A stretch of 64,000 nucleotides of DNA from Phycisphaerales bacterium (lineage in GTDB: Bacteria; Planctomycetota; Phycisphaerae; UBA1845; Fen-1342): the NCBI GenBank assembly GCA_016710275.1, contig JADJXS010000001.1, positions 558,001 through 622,000 of the forward strand. Reading direction: 5' to 3'. How positions within the stretch are numbered: the first letter of the stretch is position 1; every line of letters begins with the position of its first letter. Shown piece by piece: positions 54,112-64,000 of this stretch. Both the position numbers and the translations under genes were made by a program. The notes under the pieces were generated by a model. That model was not told where the DNA came from. It did not search any database and worked only from the letters and a program-made list of their open reading frames with translations.

Positions 54112-55644
54112 TCACGCGGAATCGGAGAGGGAATCTTCGGCGAGGCCGACGGCCGCCAGCAGGCCGGCCGCCTTGTTGAGGGTTTCTTCGTATTCTCGGG
54201 CGGGGACGGAGTCGGCGACGACGCCGGCGCCGGCCTGCGCGTCGGCGAGGAAGCGGCCGTCCGGCAGCGGTCGCATGACGAGCGTGCGCAGGGCGATGCA
54301 GGTGTCCATGTTTCCGGCGAAGTCGATGTAGCCGACCGCGCCGGCGTAAGGCCCGCGGCGGTGCGGCTCCAGCTCGTCGATGATCTGCATGGCCCGCACC
54401 TTCGGCGCTCCGCTGACGGTGCCGACGGGCAGCGCGGCGCGCAGCGCGTCGAAGGCGGTGCAGCCGTCGCGCAGCGCGCCGGTGACGGTGCTGCTGATGT
54501 GCATGACGTGGCTGTAATTCTCCACGGTCATCAGCGGGCCGACGCGCACGGACCCGGCGCGGCAGACGCGGCCGACGTCGTTGCGGGCGAGATCGACGAG
54601 CATGATGTGCTCGGCGCGTTCCTTTTCGTCGGCGAGCAATTCGTCGCGGAGCCGCGCGTCCTCGGCGTCGGTGGCGCCGCGCGGCCGCGTGCCGGCCAGC
54701 GGGCGGCTGGTGACGACGCCCTGCTCGGCGCGACACATGATCTCGGGGCTGGCGCCGACCAGCGCGACCTCGGGGGTGGCCAGGTGAAACATGAACGGGG
54801 AGGGGTTGACGTGCCGCAGGGCGCGGTAGATGTCGAAGGGGCGCGCCGCGGTTTCGAGCCGCAGGCGCTGCGAGAGCACCACCTGAAACGCATCGCCGGC
54901 GCGGATGTATTCCTGCGCGCGGCGGACGGCGTCCTCGAAATCCGCGCGGCTGCGGTTGCTGGTCCAGGGCGGGGCGGCGGCGCGCCCGGCGCGGAGCGGA
55001 GCAAGCGGGACGGGCGTCGCAAGGCGCTGCGCGAGGGCATCGATCCGCGCCGCCAATGCGTCGTCCGAAGCGGCCGGGTCCAGCGCCCCGGCGATCAGCA
55101 GCACGGTGCGGCGGGCATGGTCGAAGATGACCATGTCGGAATAGAAATCGAAGAGCACGTCGGGCAGGCCGCGATCATCGGTCGGCGGCGCGGGCAGCGG
55201 CTCGTAGCAGCGGACGAGGTCATAGGCGGCGAAGCCGACGGCGCCGCCGAGAAAGCGGGGAAGCCCGGGCAGCGGATGGGGGCGCGGCGGGCCGAGCGCG
55301 GCCTCAATCGCCCGCAACGGATCGCCGCCGGGCAGATCGCGGGTTCGGCCGTCGGCGTGATGAATTTCGCGGATGACGGAGCCGGTTGCGGACAGTCCGC
55401 GGAGCGGCGCTGCGCCGAGAAAGGAGTAACGGGCGACGCGTTCGCCGCCGACCACGCTTTCGAACAGGAAGGCGCGTTGCCGGCCGTGCGCGAGGCGGGC
55501 ATAGGCGCTGACCGGGGTGAGATCGTCGGCGATCAGCGTGGCGACCAGCGGCGGCGCGCTCTGCGGCGCACTCGAGCGCGCGCGGCGGCGCGCTTCGACG
55601 ATCTCCGGCTCGAGGGTCCAGCGATAGCGATCGGGGGCGGACAC
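54112..55644 (-). CDS. trpE: Anthranilate synthase component I
   Basis: A 510-residue enzyme that makes anthranilate from chorismate with ammonia or TrpG-derived nitrogen, the first tryptophan step. The chorismate-binding domain shows AGDAFQVVLSQRL, RPLAGTRPRG, DEKERAEHIMLVDLARND, PVGTVSGAPKVRAM and YAGAVGY. The feedback region is FLFESV in place of LLES, still consistent with tryptophan binding. Aminodeoxychorismate synthase (PabB) is the alternative, but length and N-terminal domain favour TrpE. No trpG or other trp gene is adjacent. It lies 80 bp after the LolA-like gene in the same direction. Confidence 0.88.
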   Translation of the reverse strand: MSAPDRYRWTLEPEIVEARRRARSSAPQSAPPLVATLIADDLTPVSAYARLAHGRQRAFLFESVVGGERVARYSFLGAAPLRGLSATGSVIREIHHADGRTRDLPGGDPLRAIEAALGPPRPHPLPGLPRFLGGAVGFAAYDLVRCYEPLPAPPTDDRGLPDVLFDFYSDMVIFDHARRTVLLIAGALDPAASDDALAARIDALAQRLATPVPLAPLRAGRAAAPPWTSNRSRADFEDAVRRAQEYIRAGDAFQVVLSQRLRLETAARPFDIYRALRHVNPSPFMFHLATPEVALVGASPEIMCRAEQGVVTSRPLAGTRPRGATDAEDARLRDELLADEKERAEHIMLVDLARNDVGRVCRAGSVRVGPLMTVENYSHVMHISSTVTGALRDGCTAFDALRAALPVGTVSGAPKVRAMQIIDELEPHRRGPYAGAVGYIDFAGNMDTCIALRTLVMRPLPDGRFLADAQAGAGVVADSVPAREYEETLNKAAGLLAAVGLAEDSLSDSA

Positions 55645-55724
55645 GCAAGCTCCAGCGCGGTCGATTCGGCGGACGGCTTCGGGGGTCGGGCGCGCGGCCG
55701 ATGGGTGCGGCGGCGGATCGACTG

Positions 55725-56723
55725 TTACTTCGGCGGGGTTGCGCTTGTCGGTGCAGGCTCCCGCAGCGGGACCACTTCCTCGATCCAGCCGCTTTCGCCG
55801 GCGGGCTTTTCGATGCGAAAAACGCTGTCCGAAATGCCCGAGTTGATTCGCGGTTCATCGAAGCGGACGGTCAACACGGCGTTGAAGGCGCCGGTGGGGT
55901 CCATTTCGGCCACGCGCACCTGGACCGGCAGGCCGGCGGCGTCGCCGCTGCGCGCGATCCAGAAATCGACCCAGCGGTGGCGCGTGTAGCCGCGCGTGTT
56001 CTTCCTCGGGGTCAGGCGGACCCGGTCGTGGTTGGCGAGCGCGGGGTCTTCGTCCTGCAGGGCGACTTCGTACTCGCGCAGGATGTCCGCCTTGCGCTGC
56101 CCCCAGGGGAGCGGGAAGTGCCCTTCCCCGATGCGAAACGGGTTGGACTTGTCGTCGGGGCGGCGGACCTGGGTGCGCGTGATGGTGCGCGTCTGGTCGC
56201 GGGCCTGCATTTCGACGTAGTACTCGCCGTCGAACATGTGCTTTTCGTTGAGGGCGTCGACGCGCCCGCTGGGGTGGATCAGCTTCTCGAAGCGCACCAG
56301 GAACTTCGGCGTCGGCTCGCCGTCGCGATAGTGAATCTCCCCGAGGCGCGTCTCGGGCTTCGAGTCGATGTCCACGACGTATTGCCGCGACCAGTTCACC
56401 CGCGCCCGCACGTCGCGCACCCGGCGATCCTCCAGGCGGGTCAGCAGGCGATCGACGGCCGGATCGACGGGCGACTCGGCGGAACGCGTCGCGGGCGACC
56501 CGCTCTCCGTAGCCGACTTGGCGGGGTTGCCGGCGCTTCCGGCCGCGACATCCGCGGCCTGCGCCGGTGCGGCGGCCGGATCAGATGCCGTGGCCGGCTG
56601 TCCGCCCGATGGAGCGGCGTCCGCGGAGTGCTCGTCGGCCCGTGCGGGCCAATTCGCGAGGCCGGAGGCCAGCAGCAGAACAGCGAGGAGCGGGCAAAGT
56701 CGACGGTGGCGTGAGCGGATCAT
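55725..56723 (-). CDS. Exported LolA/LolB-fold-like protein
   Basis: A 332-residue exported protein: signal peptide (LCPLLAVLLLASGLA), an Ala/Ser/Pro-rich linker (about 30-85), then a beta-rich domain with LLTRLEDRRVRDVRARVNW, KFLVRFEKLIHP and a long series of strands ending in SVFRIEKP. The strand pattern and the ...F.I.kP ending resemble lipoprotein-carrier folds (LolA, RseB-N). A lipid-binding role is inference. The ATG at 56723 starts the signal peptide; in-frame sequence upstream belongs to sucA in another frame. It follows sucA by 56 bp. Confidence 0.7.
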   Translation of the reverse strand: MIRSRHRRLCPLLAVLLLASGLANWPARADEHSADAAPSGGQPATASDPAAAPAQAADVAAGSAGNPAKSATESGSPATRSAESPVDPAVDRLLTRLEDRRVRDVRARVNWSRQYVVDIDSKPETRLGEIHYRDGEPTPKFLVRFEKLIHPSGRVDALNEKHMFDGEYYVEMQARDQTRTITRTQVRRPDDKSNPFRIGEGHFPLPWGQRKADILREYEVALQDEDPALANHDRVRLTPRKNTRGYTRHRWVDFWIARSGDAAGLPVQVRVAEMDPTGAFNAVLTVRFDEPRINSGISDSVFRIEKPAGESGWIEEVVPLREPAPTSATPPK

Positions 56724-56779
56724 CAGCGGGTCGCTCCACAGATGGACAACGGGAGATTGTAGGCGCGCGGCGCGCATCG

Positions 56780-59746
<2,967 letters not shown>

Positions 59747-59949
59747 ATATCCTTCGCGGCGCCGGGCTGTGCCGGCCGCGCCTTTTCCTGCTGCACAGGA
59801 CATCCCCCGCTCAGCGCACCGGCCGGGGATCACCGGCCCGACTTCGCCACAGGGGAGATTCTATTCCAAACCGATCCGCCGACGACCCGGCGCGCACTCC
59901 CGGGACTCTATCGGCCGATCGACCGCGGCCCGTCGCGCCGGCCGATCCG

Positions 59950-61293
59950 CTATTTCCCGCGGGCCGGCCGCGAAGCCGGCTGCCCGCCCGGAACCGGGTC
60001 CGGGAGCGCGGTATCTGCCGCGCTGCGGCGCTGCGACGTCGTCACCAGCCGGTCCAGGCGGCGGGCCATCTGCTCGAACAAGCGGCGCAGCTCGGCGTCG
60101 CGCTGTCGATTGACGCCCTCCGCCGCGGCGGGTGCTGCGCTTGAAATGCGCTCCGCGGCCCGCTGCGTCACCAGCGTGACGCGCGGTCGCACTTCGTCGT
60201 GGATCATCCACGCCCGACGGCTCTGCTCGCGGTCAAGGCGATACTTGTCGATGAACGCCTGCACATACCGCGCCCAGGCGTCCTGCTCGGCGGCGGGACG
60301 GTTCGACGGACTGCCGCCGGCCGGCTTGGACGGGCCGGGGGCATTGGGGTCCGCACCGGCTGGAACGTTTTCTGAAGCGCCGGCAGGCTGTCGGGGTGCG
60401 CGATCAGCGCCGCCGCCACCGGCCGGTTCGTTTCCGGGGGCGACGCCCTTTTCGCCGGAGGCGGCGCTCGATCCCGTTCCGGGGCCGGCTCCTTTACCGG
60501 CGCCGCCCGGGGTTGTAGCGCCGGCGCTCGCGGCCGCGGCGCGCTCGGCGGCCCGTGCTTCGCCGGCCTGCTGAACCGGGTCGCTTTCGATGCCCCAGTC
60601 TTCGGGCGACCACTCGCCGCGCATCCACGCCTCGCCGCGCTGACCGACCCAGTCCAGCCGCCGATTGGCGGCGCCCAGGTCGCGCTCCAGTAATTCGCGC
60701 TGCTGCGGGTCGAGCTTCTCGCCGAACTGCTGGGCGACCTGCGTCATGCGCTCGCGCGCGTCGAGAAACACCGGCTGCGCCAGCGACGCCCAGCGCTGCA
60801 CCTGTTCGGCGGTGAACGGCTCGCCGGCGGCGCGGGTCTGGATGATCTCCATGCCGTACTGCATGATCCGGCCGGAGTGCCGGGTGAACATCCGCAGCGA
60901 TTCCTGCAGCATCACGCCGCGCAGCGCTGATTCCTGCTGCTCATCGAGCATGTAGCGGTCGCTGAACATGCCGACGACCACGTCGAAGCGCTCCTGAATC
61001 GCCATCGGCGGGCGCGACTCGACCTCACGGATCAACTCAAGCGAAAAGCGGTCCGGCTCGTCGGTCCAGCCGTTGCGGCGGTAGACCGTGTCCACCGCGT
61101 TCATCATGTGGCCGTAGTGCTCCTCCCACGGGCCGAGCGAATCGAGCGTGTGGAGCAGCTTGCCGACATTTTCGGCGACGTCGCGCGTCGCACCGGGTAT
61201 GGGGGGAGGATCGGGAGATTCCGGCTCCTCTTCTTGTGCGAGCGCAGCGGCGGAGGCGAGCAAGGCAAGGACCAGCGCATGGACGGATCTCAT
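59950..61293 (-). CDS. Exported helical protein with Gly/Ala/Pro-rich centre, hypothetical
   Basis: A 447-residue exported protein with a signal peptide ending AAALAQ. Two charged helical parts (about 30-230 and 340-430) flank a low-complexity linker (Ala, Gly, Pro, Ser). LDEQQESALR and LDPQQRELLE resemble the LTxxQ motifs of the 38472 protein, so a related periplasmic helix-hairpin family is likely. The ATG at 61293 follows GGGA by six bases. It is divergent from purQ, with a GGGGGCG/CGCCCCC palindrome between. Confidence 0.7.
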   Translation of the reverse strand: MRSVHALVLALLASAAALAQEEEPESPDPPPIPGATRDVAENVGKLLHTLDSLGPWEEHYGHMMNAVDTVYRRNGWTDEPDRFSLELIREVESRPPMAIQERFDVVVGMFSDRYMLDEQQESALRGVMLQESLRMFTRHSGRIMQYGMEIIQTRAAGEPFTAEQVQRWASLAQPVFLDARERMTQVAQQFGEKLDPQQRELLERDLGAANRRLDWVGQRGEAWMRGEWSPEDWGIESDPVQQAGEARAAERAAAASAGATTPGGAGKGAGPGTGSSAASGEKGVAPGNEPAGGGGADRAPRQPAGASENVPAGADPNAPGPSKPAGGSPSNRPAAEQDAWARYVQAFIDKYRLDREQSRRAWMIHDEVRPRVTLVTQRAAERISSAAPAAAEGVNRQRDAELRRLFEQMARRLDRLVTTSQRRSAADTALPDPVPGGQPASRPARGK

Positions 61294-61310
61294 GGGGATT
61301 CCCGCTTTCA

Positions 61311-61330
61311 GGGGGCGACAGAGCGCCCCC
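61311..61330. promoter_or_regulatory. Palindrome between divergent genes
   Basis: GGGGGCG (61311-61317) and CGCCCCC (61324-61330) form a perfect 7-bp inverted repeat with a 6-base centre, in the 157-bp region between the divergent exported-protein and purQ genes. It could be an operator or a leader hairpin. Confidence 0.3.
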
Positions 61331-61450
61331 GCATTCGTGTAGATTGTTCCGGGCCGGGCGGGTTCGTGCAAGTTCGGCGGACGTACGGGATCTGGGCGGC
61401 CGGCCGATTGGGGGCCGGGGGCCGATCCGGCCGGCAGGCAGGAGGTCAAC

Positions 61451-62248
61451 GTGGCGGGTGTGAGCGTGCTGGTGCTGCGGGCTGCGGGCACGAATTGCGA
61501 CGGCGAGACCTGTCATGCCTGGGAGCGGGCCGGCGCTGCGCCGCAGCGCGTGCACATTCGCGAACTCGCGGAATCGCCGCATAAACTCGCCGAATATGCG
61601 ATTCTGACGCTTCCCGGCGGATTCAGCTATGGCGACGACATTGGGGCGGGGCGGATCCTGGCGTCGCAGCTCGCGCGGCACCTGGGGGACGCCATCCGGG
61701 AGTTTGTCCGCCGCGATCGGCTGGTGCTGGGGATCTGCAACGGGTTTCAGGCGCTGGCCAAGGCGGGGTTGCTCAGCGGCGACGGCTCGGGCGCTGCGCC
61801 GGCCGACGTGACGCTCTGCGACAACGAGCCGCCCGGTTTTCAGGATCGCTGGGTCACGCTGCGGGCGGCGGAGCGGACGCGCTGCGCATTCCTCGAACCG
61901 GGGCGCGCGTATGAGCTGCCGATCGCGCATGGGGAGGGGCGGGTGCGCTTCGCAAACGAAGCGGCCGAACGGGCGGCGATCGCGGAGGGGCGCGCAGCGC
62001 TGCTGTACTGTCGGCCGGCGGCGGGGGCCGCGGCGGACGTTGAGGCGGTTGAGGGGCCGTTCAATCCCAACGGCAGCACGTCGGACATTGCGGGGCTATG
62101 CGACAGCACGGGGCGGATCTTCGGGCTGATGCCGCACCCGGAGCGCTTTGTGATCGGAACGCAGCATCCGTGCTGGACGTCACGCCCGGCGCGGGAGGAC
62201 GGCGACGGGCTTGCGATTTTTGAGCAGGCGGTGCGCCGATTCCGCTGA
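61451..62248 (+). CDS. purQ: Phosphoribosylformylglycinamidine synthase, glutaminase subunit
   Basis: A 265-residue class I glutamine amidotransferase that supplies ammonia to PurL in purine synthesis. The N-terminus is VLVLRAAGTNCDGE, the oxyanion and helix region PGGFSYGDDIGAGRI is standard, the nucleophile Cys is in GICNGFQAL, and the His/Glu pair is in MPHPERF. Length is slightly above the short PurQ (about 230). The GTG at 61451 has GGAGG five to six bases upstream. PurL and PurS are not in the window. Confidence 0.95.
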   Translation: MAGVSVLVLRAAGTNCDGETCHAWERAGAAPQRVHIRELAESPHKLAEYAILTLPGGFSYGDDIGAGRILASQLARHLGDAIREFVRRDRLVLGICNGFQALAKAGLLSGDGSGAAPADVTLCDNEPPGFQDRWVTLRAAERTRCAFLEPGRAYELPIAHGEGRVRFANEAAERAAIAEGRAALLYCRPAAGAAADVEAVEGPFNPNGSTSDIAGLCDSTGRIFGLMPHPERFVIGTQHPCWTSRPAREDGDGLAIFEQAVRRFR

Positions 62249-62273
62249 GTCAACGGGGGATATCATTTCCATC

Positions 62274-62846
62274 GTGAGCCGCGACCCGAGAGAATTCGAC
62301 CGCCGTAACCCGGGTGAACATGAGCAACTCGACCCGCCCGGCCGAGCAGCGCCCGTCGAGGGCGAGGCCGGTCTGCACGAATCGGCAAAGGCGGCGATCG
62401 AGCCGCGTCGCGTGCGCTGGATGGCCGCGTTTGTGGTTGCGGTGTGCGCGGCGGTGCTGCTGACCGCGGCGCTGTTGCGGCCGGATCCGCGGGGTTTTGG
62501 CACGCATGAGCAACTGGGGATGGCGCGCTGCGGCTGGCTGGTTCGCTCGCGGCTGCCCTGCCCGACCTGCGGGATGACAACGGCGTTTTCGCACGCGGTG
62601 CGCGGCAGCGTGGTGTCGGCGTGGACGAGCCAGCCGGCGGGGCTGCTGATGGCGCTGGGAATGATGGCGGCGCTGCCGCTGGCGCTGTGGTCGCTGGTGA
62701 GCGGTCGGCCGCCGGTGCGGGTGCTGAGCGTCGTGACGCCGCTGCGGCTGTTTTTTCTGATTGCGGGGCTGTTTCTGGGAGGCTGGGGCTACAAGCTGCT
62801 GGCCGGTCTGGCTTCGGGGGCGTTTCCGGCGGATGGGTGGCAATAG
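62274..62846 (+). CDS. DUF2752 membrane protein
   Basis: A 190-residue protein with an N-terminal polar stretch (1-50) and three or four helices. The diagnostic segment is LPCPTCGMTTAFSHAVRG...AWTSQPAG, the DUF2752 signature with its CxxC pair just before a helix. Function of the family is unknown. The start is uncertain: the GTG at 62274 was chosen because it is close to the purQ stop (26 bp), but it has no good ribosome site, and a later start near the first helix is possible. Confidence 0.8.
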   Translation: MSRDPREFDRRNPGEHEQLDPPGRAAPVEGEAGLHESAKAAIEPRRVRWMAAFVVAVCAAVLLTAALLRPDPRGFGTHEQLGMARCGWLVRSRLPCPTCGMTTAFSHAVRGSVVSAWTSQPAGLLMALGMMAALPLALWSLVSGRPPVRVLSVVTPLRLFFLIAGLFLGGWGYKLLAGLASGAFPADGWQ

Positions 62847-63025
62847 TCGGGCGCGGTTATCGGCGGTGAATTGCAAATCGCGGAATCCGTTGCCGGGCCG
62901 AAGTTTGCGTTGAATTGGGGGTGGCGAACCCGTTACGCTGTCCTCTTCCGATTGAAACGGGTCGCCGGCGCGACGAGGGCCTCGCGCTGATCGGCCGCAC
63001 ATCGAGTCCCGGAGGCAACAGACCC

Positions 63026-64000
63026 ATGAATTCGTCCCGAAACGCATCCATTCGCATTGTTGTGTCCGGGCTGGCGGCTGCCTCGCTGGCCGCGGGGTTG
63101 GCGGCGACGGCGTCTGCCCAGACGATCACGCACGGCGACTCGACGTTTACCATGCCCACAGCGAACACGACCGGCGCGACGGTGCGAACGGGAACCATCG
63201 GCGGCACGTCTTCGGTGCTGATCGCCGGGGGCGACACCCTCGATCAGCTCTTCCAGCAGTGGTGGTGGTACCGCGTCAACGGCGTCAACGCGCGCGAGTT
63301 CGCCCTGTCGAACCGAACGTCCAACATCGCCGTCGGGAACGAGCTGACGCTGCACTACTCGGAGCCGGAGGGGTTGAACGCGGTGGTGCGATATCGCCTG
63401 ATCGACGGACCGAACAGTCCGGCGACCTGCCAGGTCATCGGTACGGTTCTGCTCAGCACGACCAGCTCCATGCCGCTGGACGTGTCCTTTTTCGGTTACA
63501 TCGACCTGGACATGGCAGGCTCCGCGAATGACTCGGCTGTGTTCGTCGCCCCGGGACAACTGCGCGTGACGGACGGGTCCACGGGCGTCTTCGGCGAGGT
63601 CTTTGCGCCGACCGCGAATCTCTACCAGGTGATGGCCTTTTCCACGCTGCGCGGGCTGCTCACCGACGCGGACATTGACAGCCTGAATAACACCGGCGTG
63701 CCCTTCGGCCCGGGTGATTTCACCGGGGCGGTGCAGTGGAACGTGATCGTCGCGAGCGGCGCACCCGTGCAGCTTCCGTTTTCCTTCTCGCTCAATACCA
63801 GCGCCAACCCGTGCGACAGCCAGCTTCGCGGCGACGCGAACTGCGACGGCGCAATCACGAACTTCGACATCGATTGCTTCATCACGGCGATCGTGAATGG
63901 GGAGGCGGCCTGGATGAGCGCCTGCAACGCGGGCGGCACCTGCCTGTATCAGTGCGTGCTGGACATCAATCGCGACGGTCGCGTCGATAACTTCGACATC
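63026..64000 (+). CDS. Exported protein with dockerin-like calcium loops, cut off by window end
   Basis: Starts with ATG at 63026 behind GGAGG and reads open for 325 codons to the last base. The signal peptide (IRIVVSGLAAASLAAGLAATASAQ) is followed by a beta-rich domain of about 240 residues. Two Asp loops come next, GDANCDGAITNFDIDCF and INRDGRVDNFDI, matching the paired loops at the ends of the proteins at 31479 and 33954. A cell-surface or secreted role is likely. The C-terminus is missing. Confidence 0.85.
   Translation, partial: MNSSRNASIRIVVSGLAAASLAAGLAATASAQTITHGDSTFTMPTANTTGATVRTGTIGGTSSVLIAGGDTLDQLFQQWWWYRVNGVNAREFALSNRTSNIAVGNELTLHYSEPEGLNAVVRYRLIDGPNSPATCQVIGTVLLSTTSSMPLDVSFFGYIDLDMAGSANDSAVFVAPGQLRVTDGSTGVFGEVFAPTANLYQVMAFSTLRGLLTDADIDSLNNTGVPFGPGDFTGAVQWNVIVASGAPVQLPFSFSLNTSANPCDSQLRGDANCDGAITNFDIDCFITAIVNGEAAWMSACNAGGTCLYQCVLDINRDGRVDNFDI

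Noticed and set aside
51757..55989. A 1410-residue plus-strand open frame
   Set aside because: It runs antisense through the fibre-like gene and trpE and arises from high GC content. It has no domain motifs, and both antisense genes are well supported.

Overview
This is a GC-rich window from what is most likely a member of the Planctomycetota, probably close to Phycisphaerae. Three features point there: secreted proteins carrying paired calcium-loop (dockerin-like) motifs of the form GDANCDG..NNFDID, small membrane proteins that begin with a CxxC...CPECG zinc ribbon, and FG-GAP repeat and LTxxQ-type exported proteins. LptF/LptG and diaminopimelate epimerase indicate a diderm cell with LPS-type export and DAP peptidoglycan. 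I saw no tRNA, rRNA or CRISPR.

Layout. 0-7.4 kb: two small hypotheticals, galE, mutS and glycyl-tRNA synthetase. 7.4-9.4 kb: an IS110-type insertion element whose transposase has one in-frame stop, set between copies of a dispersed hairpin repeat. 9.4-17 kb: aconitase with a repeat-built insertion, a B12-domain regulator lacking the cobalt-ligand His, a PIG-L deacetylase and lptG/lptF. 17-22.2 kb: dapF, a NatA/NatB-type ABC exporter whose permease is fused to a CPBP protease, and a zinc-ribbon membrane protein. 22.3-24.4 kb: a POT peptide transporter with a large periplasmic insertion. 25-28.7 kb: two paralogous porins flanking a small exported protein, the first behind an excellent sigma-54 promoter. 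28.8-31.3 kb: feoAB with a sigma-70-like promoter and a perfect palindrome. 31.5-38 kb: two large Cys-rich exported repeat proteins. 38.5-45.2 kb: exported and accessory proteins (LTxxQ repeats, secretin-like fragment, NeuD-like acyltransferase, SUFU domain, DinB, FG-GAP). 45.4-46.6 kb: a decayed second IS110 transposase. 47-50.8 kb: a TPP-riboswitch-like leader followed by a nuclease-like/MNT fusion, a HEPN protein and thiC in overlapping order. 51.4-52.2 kb: composite hairpins and two adjacent tandem repeats (76 bp and 15 bp). 52-62.8 kb: an exported fibre-like protein, trpE, a LolA-like protein, sucA, an exported LTxxQ-like protein, purQ and a DUF2752 membrane protein. The window ends inside another exported dockerin-like protein.

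The most unusual locus is 47.0-50.8 kb. A leader with the hallmark core of a thiamin pyrophosphate riboswitch is separated from thiC by 1.7 kb that encodes a PD-(D/E)xK-like domain fused to an MNT nucleotidyltransferase and, overlapping it, a HEPN protein that itself overlaps thiC by the bases ATGA. A toxin-antitoxin-like or defence-like pair therefore appears to sit inside a thiamin-controlled transcript. The second distinctive feature is a family of modular stem-loop repeats at seven intergenic loci. Copies differ by compensating base changes that preserve the stems, two IS110 elements lie beside them, and one copy supplies the C-terminus of a gene.
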